Shown: positions 24,086-39,000 of the stretch, piece by piece
Layout of the letters: each line of letters opens with the position of its first letter
How positions within the stretch are numbered: the stretch's first letter is position 1
Assembly (NCBI RefSeq): GCF_032854445.1
Contig: NC_088302.1
Coordinates: 21,709,788 to 21,773,787, forward strand
Source of the DNA: Liolophura sinensis
Lineage: Eukaryota; Mollusca; Polyplacophora; Chitonida; Chitonidae
DNA: 64,000 bases
Direction of reading: 5' to 3'
Notes under the pieces: generated by a model
Database searches by the model: none
What the model was told of the DNA's origin: nothing
Seen by the model: the letters and a program-made list of their open reading frames with translations, nothing else
Program-made: the position numbers and the translations under genes

Positions 24086-27000
24086 GTGAGCTGGTGGTGA
24101 CATTTGGTTCCCAGTGAGTTACTGTGACGATGTGGGGAGATTTGATTAGGAAGTAGGCTTCCCAGTGTCCTTTGATTCACGCGGAGTGCAGCTAGGCCTA
24201 AATTTAAAGGTGCGGGAACAAACTTCCATCTGTAAACCGTTCCTATCTTTTACAAAACTTCGGCCTCCTTGGCCGAAGTAGTTAGCATGCCCAGCGTGGC
24301 ACAATGATCATGGAGCCTTTCACCAATGTAGTTGCTGTGAGTTCAAGTCCAGCTCATGCTGGCTTCCTCTCCGGCCGAATGTGGGAAGGCCTGTCAGGAA
24401 CTTGTGGATGGTCATGGATTTCCCCTGGGATTTGCCCGGTTTTCTCCCCCCATAATGTTGGCTGCCATCGTATAGGTGAAACAGTCTTGAGTACAGCATA
24501 AAACACCAATCAAATAAACAATAAATTTAACAGACATGACCACAGGAGTTCAGTTATACCTGCATGACAGAAATAAACAAACAAGTTCATTTCAAGCTAA
24601 TGCACATATTGTTGTGTATTAAATTAAATAAAAGGGATTAAATTACATGCAATTACATGCAGCAGTAAGGATGTTCAAGATATAGTAATCAAGCCCCAGA
24701 CAAACGGACGAAAATTTTACAGTAAACAATTAAAAGTGAAACATATTATTCAGAAGGATTCAGGCAGATTTCCTTTGTTTTTGAATTGATGTGTATGTAT
24801 GGACATGTCAAACTGGTGTCGTGCACTGCAGTAATTACCTGCTTAGAGAGAGTTGAAGTGTAATTGAAAATGGATCTAAGAATGCAAATCTATAAGATGC
24901 TGTGTCTGATGTTACGAGCTTATGGCATGGTTGTTTATCGTCTGTCCGTGTTCACAGGTATAAGTACAAACAGACTTGCGTGTTTGGACTTGAAGCAGCC
25001 ATGGTGGAGATCCCATACTGTCAACCCTGTGAGGAGTTTGTCTACAGAAGCTGCTACGGAGGGAGACAAAACCGAGGAAGATTATCACTCCATCATCAAG
25101 GACACAGAAGAGCCAAAGGTACTGTAGTCCTTCTGTATTCACTAACACAAGTAATGCTACAGGTATACATGTAGGCTTCTGCTGGAAACTATTGGCTTCC
25201 ATGATTTTACAGGACACTAATGCAGCTGTAGGCATTGTGGCATAGTTCACATCTATGAAGGTGAAATACTGAGTAAACTAGAACCCATGGGGTTCTAATG
25301 AGGTTTATATTGGTTATGTGTAGATAAGCGGTAAGATTTGAAGAACAACAGAGGGGATGCAGTGACCTACTTCTGGCAGCCATATTGGAGTACTGTGGCT
25401 ATACCAGTCCCATACTTCTTACAGCGCATGTGTCTCACTACCTTTTGCTTTACATCACTGCCACCAATAGACAAGTTTGACCATTTGCAGCCTGTGAGAT
25501 GCAGGGAGGATTGTTTAGACTTAGCCTCATCATTTGTTCCATTCTGCGGAAACTATTTAATCACATTTGTCATTAGATTTTAGGTTTTGGTTACAATCAT
25601 GTTGCATGTACTCTAGATAAAGAGAATGCATGTGTATAAAGTGCGTATTATTAGAAGCAAAGGATTGTTGTTTTCTGACATTACTTCCTGCCTCATCACC
25701 ATGACCCCAGTGACTCGATCGGCATTGTTCAAGATTTCTGTACAAAAATTTGCTGGTGATGGGCAGTGATACAAAAGCAAAACATACAAAGCGGCGCAAG
25801 TGCTGTGAGGAATATGTACCCAGTCCATGTAGACAGGACTCCAATATGACTGACTGGTTGAAAAGGCTTACAGTCTGGTTGACTGGTTGAGATGGCCAGG
25901 CTTGGCAACCCTGAATGTTGTATTTGTTTGGGGGGCCTCCGCGGCTCAGTCGGTTAGCGCGCTAGTGCAGCGTAATGACCCAGGAGCCTCTCACCAATGC
26001 AGTCGCTGTGAGTTCATGTCCAGCTCATGCTGTCTCTCTCTCCGGCTGTACGTGGGGAGGTCTGCCAGCAACCTGCGGATGGTCGTGGGTTTCCCGCGGG
26101 CTCTGCCCGGTTTCCTCCCATCATAATGCTGGCCCCCCATCGTATAAGTGAAATATTCTTGAGTACGGCGTAAAACACCAATCAAATAAATAAATAAATA
26201 GTATTTGTTTGGAATGCACTGACTTTCATCCAAGTGATTATCAGTTGTTTCCTAATATAAACATTCTTTGGTGTGGAGAAAGCTCTAGTGTATTGCATTG
26301 AATAAACATAGTCCTAGCATTATTCATTTGTTTGCCGTACGTGGGAAGTTCCGGCAACAACCTGTGGATTGTCATGGGTTAGCCCGGTTTCCACCCACCA
26401 TAATGCTGGCCGTCGTCGTATAATTGAATTATTCTTGAGTATAGTGTAAAACACCAGTCAAATAATTAATATAGAAATATTCATTTGTTTGTGTGTTGTT
26501 TTCAGAATGTTATATTGCCTTGTTGATCATCAAGAGGAGTGTGTTTATGGTGATGAATATTTCTGTATGAAAGTTATATCATAGTTACATTACACTACGT
26601 CATGGTTTGTATATCACACTGTCCAAATTTGTATAGACAGATGAATTTTTAACACGCTGACATGTATTTAAAAAACCTAAACCTGGAGCAGAAAGAGATT
26701 TTAACGGCACTGATCATCTTCATTTTGATGTCTGTGATGTTAACTTACAATGTATCTGTTTCTACTGTAGCGTCGTTCTGTTTTTAATGTGATGTAATCA
26801 CCTTGAGCAGGTAAAAGAATCTTTGAAGTCAGTAGAAGCCCTGTGGCAGGGCATTTCGCTGGGTCTCCAATGTAAGGTACACACGATATATGGATTGTCT
26901 GACTCAGATTGGTAAACCAGCCTCATATATGGTGTGTCAAAATGGAAATTGTTGAACCAGCCTAAAATTAGGCTTGTAAATGTCATGTGGAGCTGACAAG

Positions 27001-30000
27001 TGCACCCATGATGTGCAGTGCTGATCTTCAAGATAATGAAGTTAATGCAATGAAGTGACGATATTTATAATTCCATACCTGGCAGTTCATCAGTCCAATT
27101 GACATATTTATTTCATACCTCTTGTGTTGCTGATGTCCGCTAAAAAACTGACCACGGTCCTCACCTGTGTATATGTATATTGCTTGCAAAAGGTGGGTCA
27201 TTTTGTAAAGAATAATGAAACAATGTGGAACTCGAATTGACAAATGAATATGCAAGAAGTATATTTCTTGTTCTAGATCTAATAGTGCAGTCAAATGCAC
27301 ATCTTGTTTAGAACCAAAATTGCTGTTTTTTTTTAGTTTAACTCTCTGATAAAAATAAAGGTCTTTATTCTTAATTTATTGTTAATGCTAATTGCAAACT
27401 TGTATATAATGGTATTAAATGTTGCTCTCAGGATTAGGTGACTTAAAACCATCAGAAACTAGGTTGTACAGGGTAGGGACGGGGTGCTGCATGGGGTAAA
27501 ATATGATTATAAGTTTGCCCCTCTAGTTGAACAGAACCCTATCTTTGGCCAGCTCTCCCACTGATGTTTACAGCCTCCCTTGTATAAAACCTTTGCCAGC
27601 ACAGATTCCTGAATTTCCTTTCCCTGCTCATGTAACCCCATGATTATTGACTTTGAGCCTGTGTACTTTATGACCAGTGCTTGATTTGATTTCGACAGTA
27701 GCAAAATGTTCTGGTCTGTACAACATGACATGTGTCACTGGAGGCTTTTGGCAGATCCACCATGCGAACAGTAGGTTTTATATCTAGCCACGCCTGAGTC
27801 CACTTGTTCTCAAAGCATTGCTCTTCCCCCTCCAACCCTCATCGCCAACCTCACTAAGGCCAAACAAATTTATACTTTTGTTGCACGAGCAGAGTGAATT
27901 CTATTTCACTGTTGGAGGTGTGTATAAAAAGAAATAAATTGGACACATCATCTGATGTATGGAAAATATGAACAGTTCAACAATTTTTCCTCTTACAAAG
28001 TCATGTTTACTTGATCAGAAAATCGTATTAAAAAACACAGAAAAAGAAACAAGAAAAAATGTAAAAACATCAAAATTTTTAGCGTTGTGTTTATTCCAGT
28101 TTTTGAGCTTTTAGTTTTGGCTTACCTGTAAATCACAGAATGAGATTGGTATTGCCTAATGCTGACATTGGAGCTACTTTACAAATGACATTTCTGTACT
28201 CAGATCGACATTGACAAGTACACGTTCTGTTGTAGATCTGAATTACCGAGTCAGTTCCTTAACAAGTGTACCGGGCTGTTATTGAACACTTACCCAGATT
28301 GAATACTTGGAAATTATACCAACATGATTGTCCTGAAAGCTAGCATGGCAATTGAATGAAACTGAATGAAAATTTTTTGCAAGTGACTCCTCAATTATTT
28401 GTCTTTAAAAGCACAATTTGGTAGGAGACTTCAAGTCTACCAAGAAATAACTTCTTGTAATGGATGAGGCGAAGGTATTGTTCAGTGATTCCTGACTTAT
28501 CTGGACATTGGTATCACTTGTGAACATTAAAAAATTGCTATATCCAAATAGTTGCTTCTTGTTCTGTTCACTGGTTGACCTCATTTGAATGGAGATCATT
28601 AGGTACATTTGGGACGCTGATAGTAAGCACATGTTGCCTTTTTCTGCTGTGCTCGGGACACTTTAACTATAAACCCTGCAGTGAGATTCATTTTCCTTCA
28701 TGCCATCTTTAATCAGGCTCCGTTCACCTCTTGCAGGCATGTGAAAAGTTACGCCAAATCTGTTACAGGGGTGAGGGAGTGGTGTGCCCAGTGTAGCCAG
28801 AAATATTTGAAATGTAAGACATTTATTAGGTCTATCTCTTAGCATTTGTAGTCAGGTTCTCTCCACCGCTCACATATATCATCTGTAGTCAGGTTCCCTC
28901 CACCGCTCACATGTATCATCTGTAGTCAGGTTCCCTCCACCGCTCACATGTATCATCTGTAGTCAGGTTCCCTCCACCGCTCACATGTATCATCTGTAGT
29001 CAGGTTCCCTCCACCACTCACATGTACCATCTGTAGTCAGGTTCCCTCCACCACTCACATGTACCATCTGTAGTCAGGTTAACTCCACTGCTCACATGTA
29101 CCATCTGTTGTCAGGTTCCCTCCAATGCTTACCATCAGTAGTTAGGTTCTCTCCACCACTCACATGTACCATCTGTAGTCAGGTTCTCTCCACTGCTCAC
29201 GTACCATCTGTAGTCAGGTTCCCTTCACCTTTTATCATCTGTCGTCATTTACCTCCACTTCTTACCATCTGTAGTCAGGTTCCCTCCACCTCATCTGTAG
29301 TCGGGTTCCCTCCACCTCTTACCATCTATAGTTAAGTTCTCTTCACCTCTTACCAACAAGTCAGGTTCCCTCCACCTCTTACTAACTGTAGCCAGGGAAC
29401 CCCTTATCAACTGCAGTCGGGTTCGCTACACCTCTTATCATCTGTAGTCAGGTTCCCTCCACTTCTAATCATCTGTTGTCAGGTTCCCTCCATCTCCTTT
29501 CATCCATAGTCAGGTTCCCTCCACCTCTTATCATCTGTTGTTAGGTTCCCTCCACCTCTTATCATCTGTAGTCAGGTTCCCTCCACCTGTTATCATCTGT
29601 TGTCAGATTCCCTCCACCTGTTATCATCTGTTGTCAGGTTCCCTCCACCTCTTATCATCTGTAGTCGGGTTCCCTCCACCTGTTATCATCTGTAGTCAGG
29701 TTCCCTCCACCTCATCTGTAGTCAGGTTCCCTCCACCTCATCTATAGTCAGGTTCCCTCCACCTCATCTACAGTCAGGTTCCCTCCATCTCTTATCGTCT
29801 TTAGTCAGGTTCCCTCCACCTCTTATCATCTGTAGTCAGGTTCCCTCCACCTCTTATCATCTGTTGTCAGGTTCCCTCCACCTCTTATCATCTGTAGTCA
29901 GGGTCCCTCCACCTCTTATCATCTGTTGTCGGGTTCCCTCCACCTCATCTGTAGTCAGGTTCCCTCCACCTCATCTGTAGTCAGGTTCCCTCCATCTCTT

Positions 30001-33000
30001 ATCATCTGTAGTCAGGTTCCCTCCACCTCTTACCATTTGTAGTTCAATTCCATCCACCTCTTTCTGTCTGCAGCCAGGTTGTGAATTTATTCCCTATTTT
30101 CTCGTCTTCTTTTTAGTTTCAGATCACGACCCTTGGAATACTATGACCGTTTTCGATGGTAGCAATATTGGGTGAAATGGTCATAGCATTCCAGTTATAT
30201 AATAGATGCATGTACATATAGTAATACATGTGACATGATCAAGTAGTATTGAAATAGTAATTGGCAGGGCAGGATTGGGCAGCTTTTTAATACATCACAG
30301 TTTCTTGTCTTTAAAAACTTTAATTAGTGTGAGTAAAGTAGATTTGTGACTGGTGTGATCTGGCTTTTATGGGAAGCAGATCATCCCTAATTTCTGGTGC
30401 AATCATCATCCAATCAAATGCAGAGCTGTACAGTTTGAATGGCTGTGTAGAATGTTAATGGTTTCCATGGTGGCTTTAAACCCAATTCTATTTAAGGATG
30501 CTAAATTGGTACGAAAGGGGTTCCTTGGTTCTGGGAATGTGTGGTGCAGTGTACTATAACTGAGATTTCCGAACCTTGATCTGTATAGACAGGTTGCCTC
30601 GACATTGTTGAATTGGACTAAGACAGTGTAGCCTGATTGGTGGTACATGTCGTATATGTCAGTGTGTAAACCAATCAGTAGATACCCTTTCTTGTTTTTA
30701 TTGCCGTGTGTTTGGTTGCCAGTTTGCCTGTATGTTGGGCTGTAAAGTGAAGGCTTGAGGACAGAAGAGTTTAAGAGAACAGCTGTGTTGTCCCATCCTT
30801 CAGTTTTCCCGGGGTCCTTCAGTCTTGGCAAACTGTCTTCTGAAAGCCGGCTGATGAAGGGAGATATGAATCAATAGGGCCTGGCTTCAATATTCTAGTG
30901 CGATTGAATTAACATGGAAATTAAAGAAAACGGTCCGAGGCGATTTCTATGGAAATCAGCATGGCCAGTCCGGAGAGGAGCCGTTGTATAACCCACATCA
31001 GTCTTTGTCAACCGGGGCCATACAATTGCCATCGCGAGGAAATTATCCCTCCACCAGTCTCCATAAATTCCCTGCCAAATTGTTTGATTTCTTTACCGTC
31101 CCCAGGAACCGGCATCTTATGGAGTAGAAGGGGGCCAAGCCAAAACACCCCGTCTTATATATCATCTCTTTTTTCCCACTCCATCTACTTCTCCAATGGA
31201 GACACAGTTCAAGTTTTCGTCACTGTTTTTGTTCATTTCACCATAGAATGGCCATTTATAAAAGACGCACCCAGCACTCTTTTGCATCCGTTGAACTAGC
31301 ACAGCGAAAATCTTGTCTCAGTCTGGTCACGACGTTGTTTCAACCCTTTCGTGTATGGCCAGTTTTTCTCTTTTTTCTTTGTCTCTGTTTTTTTTTCTTT
31401 GGCGGAATCATCTGTCATAAGGCATATGTTCACATGAACTATTTCTCATTTGCTATTTTGCAACTGTGAATTCGAGACACATTGTTCCACCAACAGACGA
31501 CAAGTAAAGATCACTAGCAATTTGTACACATCCTGAAGCGCCTGAAATCTCCATGGAAAAAAGTGTGGTAAAGCTCATCACAGTTCGTTGATAAGAATTT
31601 TTGTTGCATAATGAGGACATGTGTTCAGATTTAAATGCTCAGATTTTGACGTCTCAACTTCTTCATTCTTTAATCATTTTCTTTAAATTTTATCAGCACT
31701 ATAAAGCCACACACTCCTTCCAATCATGTGATTGCATTGGTTTTGTTTCCATGTTGAAAGGAAATATGGGAATCCTTCAGTATGGTTATATGTTTGCATC
31801 TTGCTTATCCTTTTTATTTTGGGACAGTTCTATTTTAACGCCTCCTAGCATCACCATAATTGATAATTTCTGTGTTTCCATTGTTCCTAGCTCCCAGTAA
31901 CTCTGCTTTATGTGATAAAGTTTGTCAGATACTTGGCACGGTTTACATCCTTTGGGGCCTTCCCTCATTTGGCCCAAGGTTGTGCTTAAGGCCAATCTAC
32001 CTAAGATGAAGGAAACCGTAGCCTGAAATGAAGCTTTCACTGGTTTTGCTGTAGTTTTTAGTCAGGAGGTTTTCCAGGTACCTAGTTTAATTCAAAAAGG
32101 CTATACTGGATATTTTGGGCAAAAAATCCATATACTCTGTCAAGTCAAATTGTCTTCACTTACCTAGAATAACTCATATTATTGAATTGACCGACTGGTA
32201 CCTGTCCTATTTTCAGTTTTTAAATAAGTTTAAAAATTTTAAAAAGTTATAGGCTAACTGTTACGCTGTTTAAAAATTTTAGGAACTTTTTTTTTTTATT
32301 GGTAATATGTGCAAAGACAAGGCTGTTGTTTTGTGAAAGGTGTTGAGTAATTATTTGAAATATTGTGAAGTAATAACAAATATCTGATTTTCGCTGATTA
32401 TTTTTTGGCCATAAATTTCCGGAATAATATCTTCATATTTTTGCTAGCTCTTCATTGAAACACATAAAAGGAAACCAGTGTGTTAATAATAGTGGATATT
32501 GTAACCCAGGAAACATTGAAGAAATGCATCTTGATCTGTATTTCAGCTTAAATCCAAACGTTGGTACACTGTAATTTTTCAGACTTTTTGCGTGTTTATT
32601 ATAGCATATCCTGAAGGCATTATTCTATGTAAACTGATAAAATTATATTTTTTGTGAAGACCTGAAAATGGGCAAACCGACCATGTCTCCAAGATGAAAA
32701 TAAAAAGGTGATGGGAGAATCTTTTATCTTCTAAAATTAAAACAGAAGGTTCTGAATTCTCACGATGATTTGTGTGCATGCCTTAATTCCTGAAAGCTAT
32801 AGCATACATGCGAGATTTAAAGCAAACAGTCCTGTCAAAATCTAAAGTAGATCTCCAAAGTAGTTTCCGTGCACGATGCTCTCCACAACGTGTTAGTTTT
32901 CAGAAACTGAAGGTTACAGCAAAGTCTCTTGTATCACTACCCACATTCGTGGAGAATTACTACTGTTATATTTGTATTTGTGACATTATATAGTGTTTGC

Positions 33001-36000
33001 CATGAAGAAGATGTAAGGAGGGCTAAAAAAAAAAATGGTCATTTGGTTTACTATACAGCAGTTTCAGCTACTTTGCTGCATTAAATCATCCTAATATCGC
33101 CCCTAATTCATGTGTTTGATTCTACACGTTGTCAGTCATGTGTTCTATGTTAAAGAGTCTTCGAGGGTCAATTTTCCAACGCGTATATGTATTGGTGATT
33201 TCTGAGGAGAGAAACCGGTGCAATGAAATACAGCGATACATATATATACTGCCAATAAATAAAGCACAAATAATAAATTTTTGTCTTCTAATGTAGGCCT
33301 ACATTTGGATATAGCATAGCAAGCTATATGTTTTGATCACATGTTATCATGTTTTGATCACATGTTATCAGGTTTTGATCACAAAACGGCAGCTGCTCGT
33401 TTATACAGAAATGTTTCGACAGGTAAAAAAAAATTACCAGTCTCATTAGGCAAGTTGCCATAGAACGAAATAATACTGCAACCCTTGCTATCAAAACAAG
33501 ATGACATGGTAAAGTTATCAGTGAGTGAGATACTGGAATATACCCAGTAGGCTGAGTTATTCGAGAATGTCATGACAAGTCGTAATTCTGGGCAATCGAC
33601 GTGTACATACATATACTTGTAGTCCTACACGTGTAAGTAACTACAAGAGTCTCTGAACCGGTAGGTCTATACACATATGCACATGTACATGTCTTTTGAT
33701 TTTCCCAACCCTCTTTACTTAATCAACTTCACACTATCCAGGTGTATTGCTGGGGACCCAAAATGGTGAAGTGTTGAGTATTTTCAACGATGTGTAATAC
33801 ACTAAGCTTACCCAGAGCTCCCTATTTTGGAAAAGTAGGGAGTACAGCACTACCTCTGTAAATTATCTGTAGCACTGATCGACCTCTTGGGTTGTAACTG
33901 CCCAACAGTTGATCTACCTAATTGTGTGAATGCCAACAAACGTATTATACAAAGTTTTTCATGGTCCATTGAAGCAGGTATCTGTTAAACTGTGAAATGA
34001 GCTGTGAATTACGTTTGCTATATGTGATGAACATTTGGATATAATCCTGAAAAGATAAAAAAAACAACAAACAAAAAAAACATATTGTCAGATTGTACAT
34101 GTATTTTATGTGTCCTTGCCATATTTGTACTGTTAAGATACAAACATACAATTTTAGGACCAAAACATGTATTGTATTATGATATCTTGCCACATATGGC
34201 AGTGATACAAATAATGAAGATTTTCATGCTCACTCTAACTGAACAAATAGAAATGGTAACGACTTTGGTAAACAAATTTCGGGAAACTGTGTACAATCTG
34301 ACAGTAGGCCCTATATCATAATACGATGTTCTGGTCCAATGCATTCTCTTTATAGTCGTGTAATAATGAGGTGGTACCAGGTCCTTCATTACAGACAGAA
34401 TAAGTCTGTCAAGAATAGGAGAATAGGTCCTTTGACAAGAATAGACAAGAATAGGTCCTTTGTGGGTGGAGAAGACCAGTTAATTGTTGTAGAAGACAAT
34501 TGGTCATTAGTTACAAGAAAAATTAAAATAGAAGAGCACTAGACCCATTTCACAGCCCTTGGGCTCTAGTTAGCTACATAAACTTCTATAGGGTAATAAC
34601 TCTACTGACACTAGAGCATCCTATAAACTTCTATAGGGTAATAATTCTACTGACACTAGAGCATCCTATAAACTTCTATAGGGTAATAATTCTACTGACA
34701 CTAGAGCATCCTATAAACTTCTGTAGGGTATTAACTCTACTGACACTATAGCATCCTATAAACTTCTATAAGGTAATAACTCTACTGACACTAGAGCATC
34801 CTATAAACTTCTATAGGGTAATAACTCTACTGACACTATAGCATCCTATAAACTTCTATAGGGTAATAACTCTACTGACACTAGAGCATCCTATAAACTT
34901 CTATAGGGTAATAGAGCATCCTATAAACTTCTATAGGGTAATAACTCTACTGACACTAGAGCATCCTATAAACTTCTATAGGGTAATAACTCCACTGACA
35001 CTAGGGCATCCTATAAACTTCTATAGGGTAATAACTCTACTGACACTATAGCATCCTATAAACTTCTATAGGGTAATAACTCTACTGACACTAGAGCATC
35101 CTATAAACTTCTATAGGGTAATAGAGCATCCTATAAACTTCTATAGGGTAATAGCTCCACTGACACTAGGGCATCCTATAAACTTCTATAGGGTAATAAC
35201 TCTACTGACACTATAGCATCCTATAAACTTCTATAGGGTAATAACTCCACTGACACTAGGGCATCCTATAAACTTCTACAGGGTAATAACTCTACTGACA
35301 CTAGAGCATCCTATAAACTTATATAGGGTAATAACTCCACTGACACTAGGGCATCATAAATGACAGCTTAAGTATATCCACAGTCGAATTTATTTATATT
35401 ATCATAATCCCATGTGTCATGCAGTTTGTTTGGAAATCTGCATCAACCACTTTATCCTATTCATAAAATTTTATTTCTGAGCGGTTAAAGGGCACTAAAG
35501 GTACTATAAAACATTTTTAAGGAAAATGAAGAAACAAAATTTTTCTGAAATATTCAGAAATGGCGTCATCTATGAACATACTGGGACCTCAGGACCTGCT
35601 TAGCCATTAGCAGTTCAGGCTCTCCCTCTGTCTTAAGTTGTTTTGACAACTATCACGATTGATGTCAGCAGGCTACTTTAATTTCTATTCTGACTGCTGT
35701 TGCCTAACAAAAACTAGCTTAATGCCATTTTTATACCTCAAGAAAAAAAATGACGAGCGTTTTTGAGCTTTTATATGTTAAGCCACATCATACATGTAAA
35801 TTTTGTGTTAGAAATTAAAAACCAAGGGCTTGATGTATCCTATAAATTGAAATATTCAGATATATTCAGAAGACATTTCTTTCAGTTAATTTGTTTATCT
35901 GGAATAATCCTGGTTCTTAGAATTTTATTTGGTAACATTGTTTATATTTATTTATTTATTTGATCGATGTTTTATGCTGTACTCAAGACTATTTCACTTA

Positions 36001-39000
36001 TATGACGGCGACAAGCATTATGGTGGGAGAAAACCAGGCAAAGCTCAGTGAAAAGACACGAACATCCGCAGGTTGCTGGCAGACCTTCCCACTTTCAGTT
36101 GGGAGAGGAAGCCAGTCTGAGCTGGACTTGAAACTCATTTGTCCATATTCATAGTGCAAATAGGAGTACTTGTTGATTCATTGACGTTCAATTATAAAAG
36201 CTATAAAACTCCATTATAAAGGTGCAACTTAACGTTTTTACATGAATCAATATGAAACAGCAGTGTTAAAGGTGAAGAAAACTCTAACATGCAGTATTTG
36301 TTCAGATGAAAATTCATTAAACATTGTCCATAAAAGTAATCGGATGTATTTTTTAAAGAATTTTTGCAATCTAGTGAAATGAATTTGAAGATTGGATTCT
36401 ACGGTGGACTTTTTGAACAATATTTTGCCCAGTGATATCACATCAGGTTTTTGCCACTCAACACTCTAGATTTCACCAATGCATATACTTATAGATTTAT
36501 GAATACATTCGCCAAATGGACCTTGAATCAAGCTGTATCAAGCAAATATATTAATGTGACCTCTCTAATACCCACAGGTTCACTACAGGCCACTGTAGAT
36601 GTTTTTAAACCATTTTAGTCAGTTGGAAAAATAATGAAACTATTTTCTTTTACAGTTTTTAATGGTCTTTCATGTGATATATACTTTATCTTAGTGTTTT
36701 CCTTGTCTCTAAGAGTATTCTACTTATACTGAAGTGGCAATCAGACTTAATAGTGACTGCATAAATGACTACTTTGAATAAGTAAAAAAAAAAACACCTT
36801 TACAGAAAATATTACCTTGCCATTAATTTGCAGATGGTAACGCTTGTATACTTGATACTAGTAGTGATGTTTAAGCTGCTGACTTCGTCAGGCTATCCGG
36901 TTTCTCATAACACTTGTTGAAATTAATGAACTGTTACATGTATACCTAAAAAGCATGCTGGAAGCTTTTCATCCACACCATATCAAAATTATCCGCTCTC
37001 AAGAGTTAACCATGTTCATGTTGGCAACATTCCAAGTATGATGTAACACGTACACTTTGCCTCAGGACTGTATAAACTGACAGGCTTGATGTTAGTTGAA
37101 TTAAAGAAATTGCTTCTGCCTCGGGTCATACTGACTCTACCTACCATTAGTTATTGTGCCCTGCCCCGTCAATTTCCCTTTATTTATATAATGCGAGCAT
37201 TAAAGCTGATTTTGCTTGTTACAAACATTTTTTTACTGTCGTGTATGTTTGTACATAAGTTATCAAATTGCGGTTACAGAGCGGAGTGCTGCATGTGAGA
37301 GCTCCATAAATTTGGCAAAACTTTTGATTTGATACTCTTAATTCTTTGTATTTGTTTTTTGGAACTTGCGGTTTAAATTGAAGTTGCCATAGCGATGAGG
37401 GTGACTGGGGAGAAACATAACGAATCAATAGCATGAGTAATTACCCTAGGTGACTTTTGGTAACATGTTAACAAGGGGAAGAATAATGAAATTTAAAAAA
37501 AACAAAAAACACCACACTGGCATTCAAGTGATCTGGGCTCAGGCAGTTTTGCAGAATTGGAGGGGCAGCGAAGGAAAGAGAGAGAGACAGAGGACGGAGT
37601 AGCCGCCAGCGCCTTCAGGCAGACTTCTGCTGTCCTGGTATGCTATACTGGCCAATTAATAAGAAAAGGAATATGGTGGTGCAGACATGGCGAATGTCTC
37701 CTCACACTAATAATTAGAGTGAGGAGAAATTTGTGTGTTTTTGTCCCGATCGGAGACATTCTCTGAAATTGCACCCAGCATTAATGACGGCAAGGCATTC
37801 TGGGTAATTGGGAGTAAACTTGAGGCCGATCAATCTTTCGGAACAAAGATTAGTGGGTCTGATAAAACCTTGATGAGACTCCAGCCCAGGCCCAATAATT
37901 TCATTTTACTTTCATTGACAATTTTTTGCCTCTTCTTAAGGCATCCCCCATGATGAATTGTCCAATCAGCCGACCAATGGGCGAGTTTTTTTTTTCCTTT
38001 TTCTTGGAGCTGGCTCGCTTTCTCGTCCATCTCGCTTTACGACACAGAATCAAGAGATCGGGCTTTATGGAGGTCAGAATAGATGGGGTCCTTACCCAGC
38101 AAAATGCTAGCCTCCAAAAGACAGTGCTGTTTTCCAAGCTGGCTTACCATCTATTTTAGGCATGCAATGTGCTCCTGTTTTGTAAAGTGAGCCTAAATAA
38201 ACCATTCAACCGGATCAGTATGGAGTTGTTTTTCACAGTGTGTGTTTTGTCACATTTATATGATTATTTATGATGCCTAGTTATATGAAATTTCCTGTCT
38301 GTTTATTTGACTCTGTTTATGTTCTGAAAATATCAAACAAGGACAGTCTACGGTTGCATTGGCAACTTATTGATAATATTAAGTATTATATGTGATATAT
38401 GTAATAATAGGTCTATATGATAATACATTATAGTCTTCTTTTATGTTAAGATATGATATCACTATTGACTGCATGGTATATCTAATAAGTCTATTAAAAA
38501 TAAACTGTGGTAAAAAAAATTTTTTTTCTGTTTGTACATGTGTGATAATATATCTTTGTGATAATGGGTCTTTGTTGTTTATTAAGATACATGTATATGG
38601 TCTGTAAGATAATAAGTGATAAAAAATCTATATGATGGTATGAGATTGTGATAATTTACATTCATTTCAAAAGCATTGAAAGACATTCATTGAAAGTCAC
38701 ATATATGCCATGTTTCAGTATTTCCTCAAAGCTTTATTTGCAATATCTTGAGATATCCAGGTACTTTTGGTTTTGTATTATGCTAAGGTAATTTGACGGA
38801 TCGGCAAGATCAAAGACATATACTACATGTATTATTGTGGGCAGGCATGAATAGGAATATAATGTATATATTGTATATTATAGACTACAAATAAATTTAA
38901 AAAAAAAAAGTAGCAAAGAAAAAAAAACCAACAAAGACATCAACCAAAGATGTACAGATAGTGCATGCTAAAGGATGGGATATCAGGTATTGTGAGCTGG

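Noticed and set aside
25938-26030. tRNA gene prediction at SINE heads
   Set aside because: A and B boxes are present but no cloverleaf with acceptor stem forms. The sequence continues into the SINE body and has target-site duplications.
28842-30080. CRISPR-like appearance of regularly spaced repeats
   Set aside because: The repeats are contiguous degenerate minisatellite units without unique spacers, in a eukaryotic intron, and no cas gene is present.
30406-30831. 141-codon minus-strand open frame
   Set aside because: It begins at TTG, lacks any recognisable domain, and overlaps an equally open plus-strand region. Kept only as part of a possible regulatory block.
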